NCBI RefSeq assembly: GCF_001189295.1
Contig: NZ_CP012159.1
Location: 4,356,525 to 4,420,524, forward strand
Source: Chondromyces crocatus
GTDB taxonomy: Bacteria > Myxococcota_A > Polyangia > Polyangiales > Polyangiaceae
Direction of reading: 5' to 3'
DNA length: 64,000 nt
Within the stretch, counting starts at the first letter, position 1, and the number at the start of each line of letters is the position of its first letter. The notes under the pieces are model-generated. The model was not told the DNA's origin and searched no databases. It saw only the letters and a program-made list of their open reading frames with translations. Made by a program: the position numbers and the translations under genes. Below, piece by piece: positions 7,642-18,748 of the stretch.

Positions 7642-9861
7642 ATGCAGAAGCAACAAACCGCCCCGCTGCGCCGCGCCACTGCGCTCATCCCCTTCGCAGC
7701 GTCGGTGATCGCCGGCGCCGTCGCCCTCGGTACCAGCCCTGGGTGTGTGACCAAGCAGGCACCACCGCGGCTTGATGGTCAGGTTCATCTGACGCTGCTT
7801 CACACGTCGGATATCCACTCGCGACTGCTCCCTTACAACCTGCAGCTCGGTCAAGTCGACGCTGGGCTCGGTCTTGGACAGGTCCAGAGCATCGTCAACG
7901 TGGGTGGAGCCGCACGCATCTCGCACATCGTCGGGCGCGAGCGTGCTCGCTCATCCCGCGTGCTCCACCTCGACGGTGGTGACTGCTTCCAGGGAGCGCC
8001 CATCTTCAACTTCTACTCGGGAGAGGCGGAGATCAAGACGCTCGCCGCCATGGGCGTCGACGCGATGATCGTCGCCAACCACGAGTTCGATAAAGGCGCG
8101 CTGAACCTCGGCATTCAGCTCCAGCAGAACTCGAACTTCCCCATCCTGGCCGCCAACTACATTCTGGAAGACCCCGCGCAGCCAGGTGCCTCGCCGCTCG
8201 GGAGCATCATCCAGCCCTACACGGTGTTCAATCTGGATGGGCTGCGGGTGGGCATCATCGGGATGGGCAACCTTTCCAGCATGACGTCCATCTTCGACGC
8301 GCCGAACCGCCTCGGGATCACCCCGTTGAACACCACCGAGGTGGCGCAGTTCTACGTCGACCTCCTCCGCCCCTCGGTCGATCTCGTCGTGTTCGTCACC
8401 CACCTCGGCCTCGACGTCGACGAGCGGATGATCCAGACCACGACCGGCATCGATGTGGTGCTGGGCGGGCACAACCACATCGTCCTCCAGCCGCCGAAGC
8501 GGGTGCAGGACTGCTCGCGGTACTACGACGAGGAGAAGCAGAGTTACTACATCCTCCTGAACGACGAGCAGAACCCGGAAGCGGGAGAGAAGTCGCGACG
8601 CTATTGCAAGCCAAGGGACGTCGTGCTCGCTCACTCCGGAGCGTTCGCCAAGTATGTCGGTCGGCTCGACCTCGTGGTGTCCAACCTGCCCGAGGATCTC
8701 GGCCCCGACTACGATCCGAACGACGGCTTCGAGGTATTGAGCAGCGTCTACGACCTGTTCCCCGTGAACGCTCAGGTCCCCGACGATCCGATCGTCGCCG
8801 CCGTGCTCGAGCCCTACGAACAAGGGCTCGATGCGCTGGCAGACCTCGATCTTTTCGTCGGCTACGCGCGGGATGGATCGCGTCGCTTCTCCACCAGTGG
8901 TGGGGACTCGCCGCTCGGCAACATGGTGGCCGCGGCGATGTGGCTGCGGCTCGGCGTGCAGACCGACTTCTCGCTGACCAACTCCACCGGGATCCGGGCC
9001 GATCTCGTACCCGGGCCGGTGACGATCGAGCAGCTCTACAACATCTTCCCGTTCGACAACGCCATCACGAAGATGCAGCTCTCGGGCGTCGAGGTGCAGG
9101 ACCTCTTCGACTTCGTGGCGCGTCGTTCGACGGGGCGTGGCTGCGTGTCACAGGTGCAGATCGCGGGAGCCCGCGTCGTCATCAACTGCAGCGCCCAGCA
9201 GACACCCGGTGGGCCTCCGGGGCTCGCGACCAACATCTACATCGGTACCTACGAGCCCCCCATCACCTGCCCCAATGGTGACGCCGATTGCCCGGGCCAA
9301 GCGTTCGGGAGCTGTGATCCGGAGGCGAACCGCTGCTGGAGGCCGCTCGATGGGTTCTCCATGTACGAGCTGGCCACGTCGGACTACCTGGGGGCCGGTG
9401 GAAGCGGCTTCCGCGTGCTCCAGCGCAACACCACCCAGTTCAACACGCAAATCCAGCAGCGCGACGCGCTGGGCGACTACATCCGCGCGGGTAAGCCCTG
9501 CGGCGCAGGCCAGGACGGACGACCCGTCTCGTGCAGCACCGATGCGGACTGTGAGTCCACGGTGGGCGAGGACTTCGTGTGCGCTTGCCCAGGGCAGGTG
9601 GAAGAGGGGCTCCAGTGCCAGACGAAGGAAGGGGGGTCCTGCAACAACGCGGGCGCATGCGTCTTGAGGCAGTGTCGTATCGACCTCGCCACGCATCGCC
9701 GTGAGACGTGCAACGCGGCTTCGGAGGATTACTTGCGAGAGCAGTGCCTGCGTACGCTGTCTCCCTGCGCAACGGGAGGTGAAACCTGCAAGTACCTCGC
9801 GTGCGTCGACCGGCGGATCGGGAATTATTCGGATGGTCGACTCCGGATGGTGGGGCAGTGA
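7642..9861 (+). CDS. 5'-nucleotidase/metallophosphatase lipoprotein (UshA-like)
   Basis: A 739-residue exported protein whose hydrophobic signal ends in GTSPGC (Cys35), a lipobox. Metallophosphatase motifs follow in order: HTSDIHSRL (Asp57, His59), DGGDCFQGAP, VANHEFDKG, VTHLGLD and GGHNH, so the dinuclear metal site is intact. The second half (STSGGDSPLGNM through DNAITKMQLSGVEV) is the 5'-nucleotidase C-terminal substrate domain. The last ~150 residues contain a Cys-rich insert (CSTDADCESTVGEDFVCACP), typical of myxobacterial surface proteins. Likely role: dephosphorylating extracellular nucleotides. The next gene starts on its stop codon. Confidence 0.87.
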   Translation: MQKQQTAPLRRATALIPFAASVIAGAVALGTSPGCVTKQAPPRLDGQVHLTLLHTSDIHSRLLPYNLQLGQVDAGLGLGQVQSIVNVGGAARISHIVGRERARSSRVLHLDGGDCFQGAPIFNFYSGEAEIKTLAAMGVDAMIVANHEFDKGALNLGIQLQQNSNFPILAANYILEDPAQPGASPLGSIIQPYTVFNLDGLRVGIIGMGNLSSMTSIFDAPNRLGITPLNTTEVAQFYVDLLRPSVDLVVFVTHLGLDVDERMIQTTTGIDVVLGGHNHIVLQPPKRVQDCSRYYDEEKQSYYILLNDEQNPEAGEKSRRYCKPRDVVLAHSGAFAKYVGRLDLVVSNLPEDLGPDYDPNDGFEVLSSVYDLFPVNAQVPDDPIVAAVLEPYEQGLDALADLDLFVGYARDGSRRFSTSGGDSPLGNMVAAAMWLRLGVQTDFSLTNSTGIRADLVPGPVTIEQLYNIFPFDNAITKMQLSGVEVQDLFDFVARRSTGRGCVSQVQIAGARVVINCSAQQTPGGPPGLATNIYIGTYEPPITCPNGDADCPGQAFGSCDPEANRCWRPLDGFSMYELATSDYLGAGGSGFRVLQRNTTQFNTQIQQRDALGDYIRAGKPCGAGQDGRPVSCSTDADCESTVGEDFVCACPGQVEEGLQCQTKEGGSCNNAGACVLRQCRIDLATHRRETCNAASEDYLREQCLRTLSPCATGGETCKYLACVDRRIGNYSDGRLRMVGQ

Positions 9862-11321
9862 TGCGCACCATGTTCACGCGCTCCGCCCTGCTCCTCTCGG
9901 CCCTTCCCTGTCTGTCGAGCTGCGTGACTGAGGGCTTCTCGCTGGACGGCGCCTCCACATTCAGGGTGGAGGTGGTGCGTGTGAACGGCGAGGACCCTCC
10001 CTCTCCGGACGCGCGTCTGCCGGCGAACCTGGGCAATGTCGACGAGACGTGGGAAATCGTCATCGAGGCGCGTGATGGCCGCGGCCAACCCACGGCATTC
10101 GAGGGGGTCGTTCGACTCCGTGCCGAGCCGGGAGCGGTGCAGGCCGTGGAAGGTGAAGGCGGGATGGGCCGCAACCTCCGCGTCCGTGGGGGGCGCGCCA
10201 CGGCGACGGTGCGCGTCACAGGTGTGTTCGGCGATTCGCGGATCTGGGCAGAAGACCTCGGGTATCTGCCCGCCGAGGATCCCACCAAAGCGGCCTGCTC
10301 GAACGGCATCAACGACGATCCGCACGAAGACATGCTGATCGATTTCCCTGCGGATCCAGGGTGTGCCTACGCGGACGACGACACGGAGGAAGGCGGGACC
10401 TTCGCCGCTGGTGTCTCCCCGCCCGTGGCCTATGCCCTCCCACGGATCTCCGACATCCAGGGGCGAGGCTCGGAGACGCCTTACAAGTTCGAATCGATGG
10501 AGGTGAATTCAGCGCCTCCTCAGCGAATCGTGGTGACGCGCATCTCGAGCGATGGCTTCTACGTCACCGACCTGGCCGAGCAGGATCTTGGTTACAACCA
10601 CCTGTACGCCTTCAACTTCTCGACGCCGCCAGGCATGCGGGTCTGCGATCGGATCGAGTACCTCGCCGGCACCGTGAACGAGTTCTTCGGTGGGACGCAG
10701 ATTGCTTTCCCGTCCTACCGTGTGCGACCGCCCGCCCGCGGAGAGGATTGCGAGGTCCCCGAGCCCGCGATCATCGAGCCATTCATGGTCGGCAATCCCG
10801 TGGCCATGGAGAAGCTCGAGTCGGGCCTGGTGCGCATCGAGGGCTTCCACATCACGGCCAACTTCGGGAAGAACCGCGCCACGGTGAGCAAGCAGTTCCC
10901 TGGCATCTACGAGTTCAAGGCCGATCAGTCGAACTGCGACCTCAACGAGGATGGGCAGGTCGACTTCACGAGCCCCACGGAGGGGCGTTGCTCCGAGCAG
11001 TGTACGAGCAGCACCGAGTGCAGCGAATGGACCAGCTATTCGGCTCGGGGTAACTACAAAGTGTCGAACGGCGCGGTGATGATCCAGGTCAACACCAGCA
11101 CCGTCGGGGGGTTCGATCCGACGTCGCACCGTGGGGAGGTGCTCGATGTCGTGACCGGGACGCTGCGCAATTTCTCGGGCGGCTCCCTCAACTGGACGGT
11201 GGAAACCCGCTGCTCCGACGACCTTGCTTGCCAGGCGACCGGCTGCGTACCCGCGCCGAAGTCCTCAAAAGAAGCGTGCGTGCGCCTGCGCACCGAGACC
11301 GAAAACGAAGCGACGAATTAG
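9861..11321 (+). CDS. Lipoprotein with nuclease-type OB-fold domain
   Basis: The ATG overlaps the upstream stop (TGATG), giving 486 residues. The signal ends in LPCLSSC, a lipobox. After an N-terminal beta-rich domain there is a CSNGINDDPHEDMLIDFPAD motif followed by DPGC, an acidic Cys-bracketed repeat common in myxobacterial secreted proteins. A segment starting ALPRISDIQGRGSETPY and continuing through SSDGFYVTD resembles the OB-fold domain found in front of secreted ExeM/NucH-type nucleases. No nuclease catalytic domain follows. Coupling to the 5'-nucleotidase suggests a surface nucleic-acid/nucleotide scavenging pair, which is inference. Several Cys pairs suggest disulfides. Confidence 0.6.
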   Translation: MRTMFTRSALLLSALPCLSSCVTEGFSLDGASTFRVEVVRVNGEDPPSPDARLPANLGNVDETWEIVIEARDGRGQPTAFEGVVRLRAEPGAVQAVEGEGGMGRNLRVRGGRATATVRVTGVFGDSRIWAEDLGYLPAEDPTKAACSNGINDDPHEDMLIDFPADPGCAYADDDTEEGGTFAAGVSPPVAYALPRISDIQGRGSETPYKFESMEVNSAPPQRIVVTRISSDGFYVTDLAEQDLGYNHLYAFNFSTPPGMRVCDRIEYLAGTVNEFFGGTQIAFPSYRVRPPARGEDCEVPEPAIIEPFMVGNPVAMEKLESGLVRIEGFHITANFGKNRATVSKQFPGIYEFKADQSNCDLNEDGQVDFTSPTEGRCSEQCTSSTECSEWTSYSARGNYKVSNGAVMIQVNTSTVGGFDPTSHRGEVLDVVTGTLRNFSGGSLNWTVETRCSDDLACQATGCVPAPKSSKEACVRLRTETENEATN

Positions 11322-11350
11322 GGACGTCGGAGACCAACTTCGACTCTCCT

Positions 11351-11370
11351 CGCCCGGCGACCACCGGGCG
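11351..11370 (+). terminator. Hairpin between lipoprotein and barrel genes
   Basis: CGCCCGG and CCGGGCG form a 7-bp stem with a 6-nt loop, without a T-run, in the 76-bp gap. It could attenuate transcription into the downstream barrel gene or protect the message. Confidence 0.35.
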
Positions 11371-11397
11371 GCCGCCCCAGGAGACTGAACGCCCGCC

Positions 11398-13458
11398 ATG
11401 CATCGAAGCGCGCCCCTCGCCACCGCTGCCGCAGCCTTGCTTGCCACGTTTGCCTCGTCGGCATGGGCTCAACCTCAGCCTCCTCCGCCCGACGCGGAGC
11501 GCCCGGCTGCACCGACCCCGGATGCTCCTGCCGTCGACACGCCGGAGCAGATCCGAGAGAAAGCCCGCACCGCGCTCGCAAGCAACGATGTCGGCGGCGC
11601 GTGTTTGCTCTTCGAGCAGGCCTATGAGGGCGCCGTCAGAGCCTCTCGAGCAGGTAACCCCGGACCCGCGCCGAATGATGTCCTGTTCGAGCTCGCGGCA
11701 TGTCACGAGCGACAGGGGCGACCCAACGTCGCCGTCGCGGAGTACGCGCAGGTCGCGTCCGCCGGAGGTCCCAACGCCGAGGCAGCGCGCCTTCGTGTGG
11801 AGGCACTGCAACCTCCGCCTCAACCCCCGGCCTCGATGGGCCCCCCCTCTGTTCCTGCCGTGACGCCCGCGCCAGCCTCGCCGCCCGTGCCGTCGATTGC
11901 TCCGGTCGTCGACGGACCGAAAGAAGAGCCTGGGGTTCTGTTCGGCGACTTCATGGATACGCGCCTCACCTGGACCTTCGGTGACGACGACATCCTCCAC
12001 GAGACGGGCCAGGCCCTGCCGATCTCACCGAACGCCAGCGTCGGAGATCGCCGTCAGTATCGCCTCTTCTTCGACAACCTGAACTCTCGCTTCGCCGGTC
12101 GCGAGAACCTGACGCACCTCGTCCTCTACAAGAAGATGCCGGGGTTCATCCGCAACCTCGACACCGAAGCCTCCGTCGTCTTGCGCTTCGACATGGCCTC
12201 GCTCTCGAGGAACGCCAACAACGTCAACCAGGCGCTCTACGATTCCGGCTCGTTCCTGCGCATTTTCTATCACACCGACGGCAAGGCCGACGGAAAGCAG
12301 GGCATCGGGCTGACCTTCTTCCCCCTCGACACCGACCGTATGCGGCTCGGCTACCTGTACGACATCTCCTGGGGTGGTACGGCGGGTTCGATCAACCAGT
12401 CCATCTTCCCCCGCATCGTCGGCAGCTCTCCTGGTGCGAAGATCCAGTTCGATCACGAGCGCTTCAGCGTGTACGCCGGCTTCAAGACGGCGAACATCAT
12501 CGAGGTCACCGAGGTCCTCACCCCGGGAACGAGCGAGGTCGAGGAACTCCGTGTCGGCGAGACGAACTACGGCGTCCTCGGCGGCGTGGGGGTCGACATC
12601 AACGACTACATGCACGTCGACGCGGGCGGCGGTTACTTCCAGCAAGGCAAGTTCGACCTCCCCGATGTCCGGGGAGAGCCCGTCTACACCGCGGGTCTGT
12701 CTGCGCGTGCCGTGGTGCATCACCCGGACATGCCGACGCCCCAGTCGATCGACTTCCAGCTCTACCGGAACGACCCGAACAAGCCGCAGGTCTTCTTCCG
12801 GCCGGAGACGTACACCGAAGGCAAGACCACCTGGGCGGTGAGCCTCGAGTACACGAACCTGTTCCAGCACCTCAGCGACTTCGAGGTCGCTGGCGCCACG
12901 AACATCCAGCAGGCACGTGCCGCGGCGCTCCAGGCCAACCTGAAGACCGGCTACCTTCGCGCGAGCTTCACGGGCATCTACCGCGATCTCCCGTACGTGC
13001 TGCGCAACCAGCCCAGCCTCATCCCCTTCCAGACCATCCCCAGCAGCGAGTCCGTCAAGACGAGCGACGAACTCTTCTTCTCGGTCGCCGCGGACTACTA
13101 CATCCCTTCGGCACGCTTGACCCCCGGCATCGGTGCCGGTCTCCAGCTCCCGGCGACGTTTGAGTCCAACACCGTGGACAGGGCCAGCTCGCCCATCAGC
13201 CGCACCATCGTGGTCCGGGAGCAGGGCAACATCTCCATCCTCCCGGTCAACACGGGCGCTGTGCCCATCATCCAGGCCCGCGCCAGCTTGAAGTGGGACC
13301 TGAGCCGCATCATGTCGGCGGTGATCTGGGCTCAGTACGTGCGTGACAACAACGCCACGTTCGTCGAGCGCGATCCCAACGAGGGGACCACCTCCCTCCG
13401 CACGTTCATCAGCCCCGACTTCCTCGGCTTCGGCGCCATGGTGCAGGCGCGCTTCTGA
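11398..13458 (+). CDS. Outer-membrane beta-barrel protein with TPR-like N-terminus
   Basis: A 686-residue protein with a Sec signal peptide (hydrophobic run ending in SSAWAQ). A Pro-rich linker is followed by a TPR-like helical region (about 45-140; FELAACHERQGRPNVAVAEY). After a second Pro-rich linker the rest is made of alternating aromatic strands and Asp/Asn turns, ending in FGAMVQARF with a terminal Phe, the usual BAM recognition signal. The combination predicts a periplasmic helical domain attached to a transmembrane barrel. Substrate unknown. An AGGAG lies 14 nt before the ATG. Confidence 0.65.
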   Translation: MHRSAPLATAAAALLATFASSAWAQPQPPPPDAERPAAPTPDAPAVDTPEQIREKARTALASNDVGGACLLFEQAYEGAVRASRAGNPGPAPNDVLFELAACHERQGRPNVAVAEYAQVASAGGPNAEAARLRVEALQPPPQPPASMGPPSVPAVTPAPASPPVPSIAPVVDGPKEEPGVLFGDFMDTRLTWTFGDDDILHETGQALPISPNASVGDRRQYRLFFDNLNSRFAGRENLTHLVLYKKMPGFIRNLDTEASVVLRFDMASLSRNANNVNQALYDSGSFLRIFYHTDGKADGKQGIGLTFFPLDTDRMRLGYLYDISWGGTAGSINQSIFPRIVGSSPGAKIQFDHERFSVYAGFKTANIIEVTEVLTPGTSEVEELRVGETNYGVLGGVGVDINDYMHVDAGGGYFQQGKFDLPDVRGEPVYTAGLSARAVVHHPDMPTPQSIDFQLYRNDPNKPQVFFRPETYTEGKTTWAVSLEYTNLFQHLSDFEVAGATNIQQARAAALQANLKTGYLRASFTGIYRDLPYVLRNQPSLIPFQTIPSSESVKTSDELFFSVAADYYIPSARLTPGIGAGLQLPATFESNTVDRASSPISRTIVVREQGNISILPVNTGAVPIIQARASLKWDLSRIMSAVIWAQYVRDNNATFVERDPNEGTTSLRTFISPDFLGFGAMVQARF

Positions 13459-13474
13459 TCAGGCCTCTCGGCGA

Positions 13475-13500
13475 GGGCGCGCTCCTTGGAGAGCGCGCCC
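13475..13500. terminator. Bidirectional terminator hairpin between convergent genes
   Basis: GGGCGCGCTC and GAGCGCGCCC form a perfect 10-bp stem with a 6-nt loop in the 52-bp gap between two convergent genes. There is no T-run on the plus strand; position and symmetry support a shared terminator. Confidence 0.65.
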
Positions 13501-13510
13501 CCCACCCGCC

Positions 13511-15706
13511 TCAGTACCCCTTCGTCACCTGCAGCTGATCCGCGAACACCGCTGGATCGGTGGTCGGCGCTTCACAGCGACCACGCTCGCATACGAAGAC
13601 CGTGGGCGCTCCTCCCAGTGCCCGCTTGCCCTCCACCAAGGGCACCTGCGCGGTGAGCTCACCGAGCGCTCGCTCCGTGCCCCCCACCACGATGCGATTG
13701 GGAAGAAACGTCTTGCGGAGTACGTCGACGAGCGCCTTCGGCGTCTCATCGCCATCCGGCCAGACCAGCACGATCTCCCGAGGCGCATCCGTCCAGAAGT
13801 CCAGCGCCAGCAGCATGTCGCTGAGCGCCAGCGGTCGCTCCGTGAGCTGAGGAGCGAACGCTTTGAACGCTCGCTCTCCGAGCGTCCGGAACCTGTCCTC
13901 GGACGTCAGTTCTCCCAGACGCAACACATTGAGGAGGTGCACCGAGTTCCCGGAAGGCTCGGCTCCATCGTAGGCCGGCTTCTCGCGCGCAAGGAGCTGC
14001 TCATGATCATCGCTGGTCATGAACCAGCCTCCCGTCTGCGGGTCGGCATGATGCGTCTCGACCACCTCTGCGAGGGCCAGCGCCTCCCGAAGCCAGCGCC
14101 CCTCGAAGGTCACCTCGTACAGATCGAGGAGCCCCTGGATCAGGAACGCATAGTCATCGAGGTAAGCGTTGAACTGAGACTTGCCGTTCAGGAAGCTCCG
14201 GCGCAGCCTCCCTGACTCGCGCAGGTGCGTCAGCAGGAAGTCGGCGGCCCGGCTGCCGGCCTGTGCATACCGCGCGTCTCCGAGGGCGAGCGCGCCCGCT
14301 GCGAACCCGGAGATCATCAGCCCGTTCCAGGACGTCAGGATCTTGTCGTCGCGGAGTGGTGCGATGCGCTGTTCACGGAGCGCGTACAGCTTGCTCCGGG
14401 CAGCGGCGAGCGCAGCGTGTTCTGCCTCGTCCGGCTCACGGACATGCAGGATGTTGCGACCCTCGAAATTGCCGCTCTCCGTCACGCCGTAGTAGCGCAT
14501 GAACCGCTCCGCTTCGGAGCCGAGCGCCTCCTTCAGTTCGGCGGGCGTCCAGACGAAGAAGCGCCCCTCTTCTCCTTCCGAGTCCGCATCGGTGGCCGAG
14601 TAGAACCCACCCTCGGGCGCCGTCATCTCCCGCAGTACGTAATCGAGCACCTCGCGGGTGACGCGTGCAAAATCCGGACGACCCGTTGCCTGATGCGCCT
14701 CGGCGTAGGCCACCGCCAGCAGCGCGTTGTCATAGAGCATCTTCTCGAAATGAGGGACCAGCCACTCCGGGTCGGTCGAGTAACGGTGGAACCCACCCCC
14801 GACCTGGTCGTACATCCCACCCGAGGCCATCTTCTCGAGCGTGAGCGTCGCCATCTGGAGCACATCCGCGTCTCCCGTCCGCCTGCTCACGCGCAGCAGC
14901 AGCCGGAGTGGGAGCTGCGAAGGGAACTTCGGTGCCCGCGCGAGCCCGCCATGGGTCCCATCGAAGCTCCGCTTGTAAGCGCTCATGGCCGCGGCGATGG
15001 GCGAGGCGTCCGGCGCGTCGACGTCGGCGGGCACCGCCTGCGCTGACAGCAGGTCGCGGACGATCCCCGACAGATCCGACGCAGCACGTTCGATCCGCTC
15101 GCGATCCTGGTGATACACGGTGAGCAGCTCGGCGAGGATGGAGAGGAACCCCTTCCGCATCCCCCGCGCCCCGTCCCGCGGCGGGAAGTAGGTTCCGCCG
15201 AAGAACGGCGCCCTGCCCGGCGTGAGGAACACGTTCAGCGGCCAGCCACCGGAGCCGGTGAGCGCCTGGACTGCGCTCATGTAGATCGCGTCGACGTCCG
15301 GGCGCTCCTCGCGATCCACCTTGATGCACACGTAGTTCTCGTTGAGGAACTGCGCGATCTGCACGTCCTCGAACGACTCCCCTTCCATGACGTGACACCA
15401 GTGGCAGGTGGAGTAGCCGATCGAGATCAGCACCGGCCGATCGAGCCTCCGCGCGTCCTCGAACGCCTCGTCGCCCCACGGATACCAGTTCACGGGGTTG
15501 TGCGCGTGCTGGAGCAGGTACGGGCTGCCTTCCAGCAGGAGCCGGTTGGTGTACTCGGGCCGCCCCTCCTTCAGGTGGTGGGTGCGTGGCACGTACCCGG
15601 GCCCCTTCGCGGTGAGTGCCTCCGCGAGGCGTCTGGTCAGGTCTGCGGGCAGCTCAGCGGCGCCCGGCAATGCACTCACAAGGGTGGCGTTCTGCACCTC
15701 GGACAC
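13511..15706 (-). CDS. DUF255/thioredoxin-domain protein (YyaL, SPATA20 family)
   Basis: A 731-residue protein with the YyaL order: N-terminal [20 protein letters not shown], a thioredoxin-like domain with STCHWCHVM (Cys101, Cys104), then PNVFLTP-type and [10 protein letters not shown] motifs, and a C-terminal alpha/alpha-barrel like N-acylglucosamine 2-epimerases ([20 protein letters not shown], then [14 protein letters not shown]). Function is not established for the family; a redox or sugar-related role is proposed. GTG 15706 is chosen because the homologous region begins just after it and a longer frame would run through the upstream gene. Confidence 0.85.
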   Translation of the reverse strand: MSEVQNATLVSALPGAAELPADLTRRLAEALTAKGPGYVPRTHHLKEGRPEYTNRLLLEGSPYLLQHAHNPVNWYPWGDEAFEDARRLDRPVLISIGYSTCHWCHVMEGESFEDVQIAQFLNENYVCIKVDREERPDVDAIYMSAVQALTGSGGWPLNVFLTPGRAPFFGGTYFPPRDGARGMRKGFLSILAELLTVYHQDRERIERAASDLSGIVRDLLSAQAVPADVDAPDASPIAAAMSAYKRSFDGTHGGLARAPKFPSQLPLRLLLRVSRRTGDADVLQMATLTLEKMASGGMYDQVGGGFHRYSTDPEWLVPHFEKMLYDNALLAVAYAEAHQATGRPDFARVTREVLDYVLREMTAPEGGFYSATDADSEGEEGRFFVWTPAELKEALGSEAERFMRYYGVTESGNFEGRNILHVREPDEAEHAALAAARSKLYALREQRIAPLRDDKILTSWNGLMISGFAAGALALGDARYAQAGSRAADFLLTHLRESGRLRRSFLNGKSQFNAYLDDYAFLIQGLLDLYEVTFEGRWLREALALAEVVETHHADPQTGGWFMTSDDHEQLLAREKPAYDGAEPSGNSVHLLNVLRLGELTSEDRFRTLGERAFKAFAPQLTERPLALSDMLLALDFWTDAPREIVLVWPDGDETPKALVDVLRKTFLPNRIVVGGTERALGELTAQVPLVEGKRALGGAPTVFVCERGRCEAPTTDPAVFADQLQVTKGY

Positions 15707-15750
15707 GTACCACGGGCCAGGACCACTGTCGCGGAACGGCCAGCCTGGAC

Positions 15751-16557
15751 CTACTTGGGCCGGAAATGCCGGAATGCCTCGCGCGCACGCGCCGACACGC
15801 TGACCGTCTCGAGGATCCGGAAGCCTCCACGCAGGTAGAACCCCTCGAAGTGGAGCACGCTCTCTCCCTCTGCAGGCTCGATCTCCCAGAACCGTGCGCG
15901 CTCTTTCGACGTGCCGAGCACACCGATCCGGTGCCACCCGCCCGGGATCGTTCCGACCCATTCGGCGCCGTGCTTCTCCTCGACCTCGAACTCCTCGCGC
16001 GTGTGCTTCACGCGGAAGCTCGCGTCTGGCGCAGAGCCGATCCGGGCCTCCAGGATGCCGCCGGGGAAGCTCCTCCCGCCGGCGTCCCGCCGCCGTGGAC
16101 CGCGTCGGCTCACGCGGTAGCTGCCGACCGAGATCGGGTCCAGGTAGTAGGTCCCGCCCTCCTTGTGCGCGCGAAGTCGCCCCGAGTAGATCGCCTGCCG
16201 CACCGCGCTCTCGGAGATCCCGAGCTGCGTCGCCGTCTCGGGCACCGTCAGCGTGAACCGTGCGCGTGCCGTGGCGACGCTCGTTCCTGGCGGCATCCGC
16301 TTCCTGGCGATGCAGTCGAGCATCACGTGGAACATCGGGTCGCGGTACGTCTCGCTCGTCGCGACCACCTTCCCAGGGACGACGGTCGCGTCGAGCAGCG
16401 GGTTCTCGGGCCCGTGAACCAGCTCGGTGAGCTCGGCGTCGGTCACCGCGGGGTCTTTCGTCGCTGCGATGACGCGCCGCATGAAGGCGCCCAGCTCGCC
16501 AGCGGGCGCGATGAACTCGACGGTCTCCCCGGAAAGCAGCGTGTATTGCGTCTTCAT
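15751..16557 (-). CDS. Helix-turn-helix (excisionase-type) protein
   Basis: A 268-residue protein. Residues ~105-150 read [20 protein letters not shown] then [17 protein letters not shown], a clear HTH_17/excisionase-family winged helix. The ~100 residues before it (start [20 protein letters not shown]) and the ~120 after it (rich in Trp/Gly/Arg, a beta-type pattern) match nothing I recognise. There are no neighbouring integrase or phage genes, so a stand-alone regulator is more likely than a mobile-element factor. It lies 45 bp upstream of the yyaL-type gene on the same strand and may be co-transcribed with it. Confidence 0.6.
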   Translation of the reverse strand: MKTQYTLLSGETVEFIAPAGELGAFMRRVIAATKDPAVTDAELTELVHGPENPLLDATVVPGKVVATSETYRDPMFHVMLDCIARKRMPPGTSVATARARFTLTVPETATQLGISESAVRQAIYSGRLRAHKEGGTYYLDPISVGSYRVSRRGPRRRDAGGRSFPGGILEARIGSAPDASFRVKHTREEFEVEEKHGAEWVGTIPGGWHRIGVLGTSKERARFWEIEPAEGESVLHFEGFYLRGGFRILETVSVSARAREAFRHFRPK

Positions 16558-17001
16558 GCTCGACTCTTCACCGCTCGTGGCGCGAAACCCGCCGCACCTT
16601 CGGCCCTGAAGCGACCTTCACCGCACCGCTGGATCCGAGAACGAGCGCTCCCCTCGCGGGACGCACGACTCCCCAGGCCCCACCTGGGGGCTCGAAGGCA
16701 TGCCTCGCGTTGAAGCGCGACCCGACGTGGCGACACCCCGGCCTAACGCCCGGGCCGCCAGGCCGTCGTCCCTGAATCCGTGACGTTCAGCGTCGCGTAG
16801 GAGTAATACTGTACGCGCGAGCAGTTGGGGGCGTCCAGCAGCTTCCGCGACAGATCGGACAGACTGCGTCTCAGCAACCTGCGCGGCCCTCCGGACGCGC
16901 GCTGCTGGGACGCAACAAGCGCCACGAGGCTAGCTTCTGTGCAGGCGTTGCGGGGGGACTTGGAAGGGATCTGACGCCGCCGGGCGTCGCATGAGGCCGT
17001 A
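16558..17001. other. 444-bp intergenic region, possible gene remnant
   Basis: No convincing gene. On the minus strand a frame near 16743-16900 encodes a tail with composition unlike the shadow frames (containing SRVQYYSYATLNVTDSG) but no plausible start, so it may be the decayed C-terminus of an exported protein. It might also hold the promoter of the HTH gene, though no clear -35/-10 was seen. Confidence 0.3.
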
Positions 17002-18678
<1,677 letters not shown>

Positions 18679-18748
18679 CCCCACCGACTTAGCGCGGCGT
18701 GCGTCGGGCGCCTAGGAGCCACGGCATCCAGCGCTTATCCTCGCCGGG

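Noticed and set aside
15707..15961. Upstream extension of the YyaL-type gene
   Set aside because: It would run through the HTH gene's coding region and has no family similarity; GTG 15706 fits.
15751..16557. HTH protein considered as a prophage excisionase
   Set aside because: No integrase, attachment repeats or phage genes nearby, and it is much longer than an excisionase.
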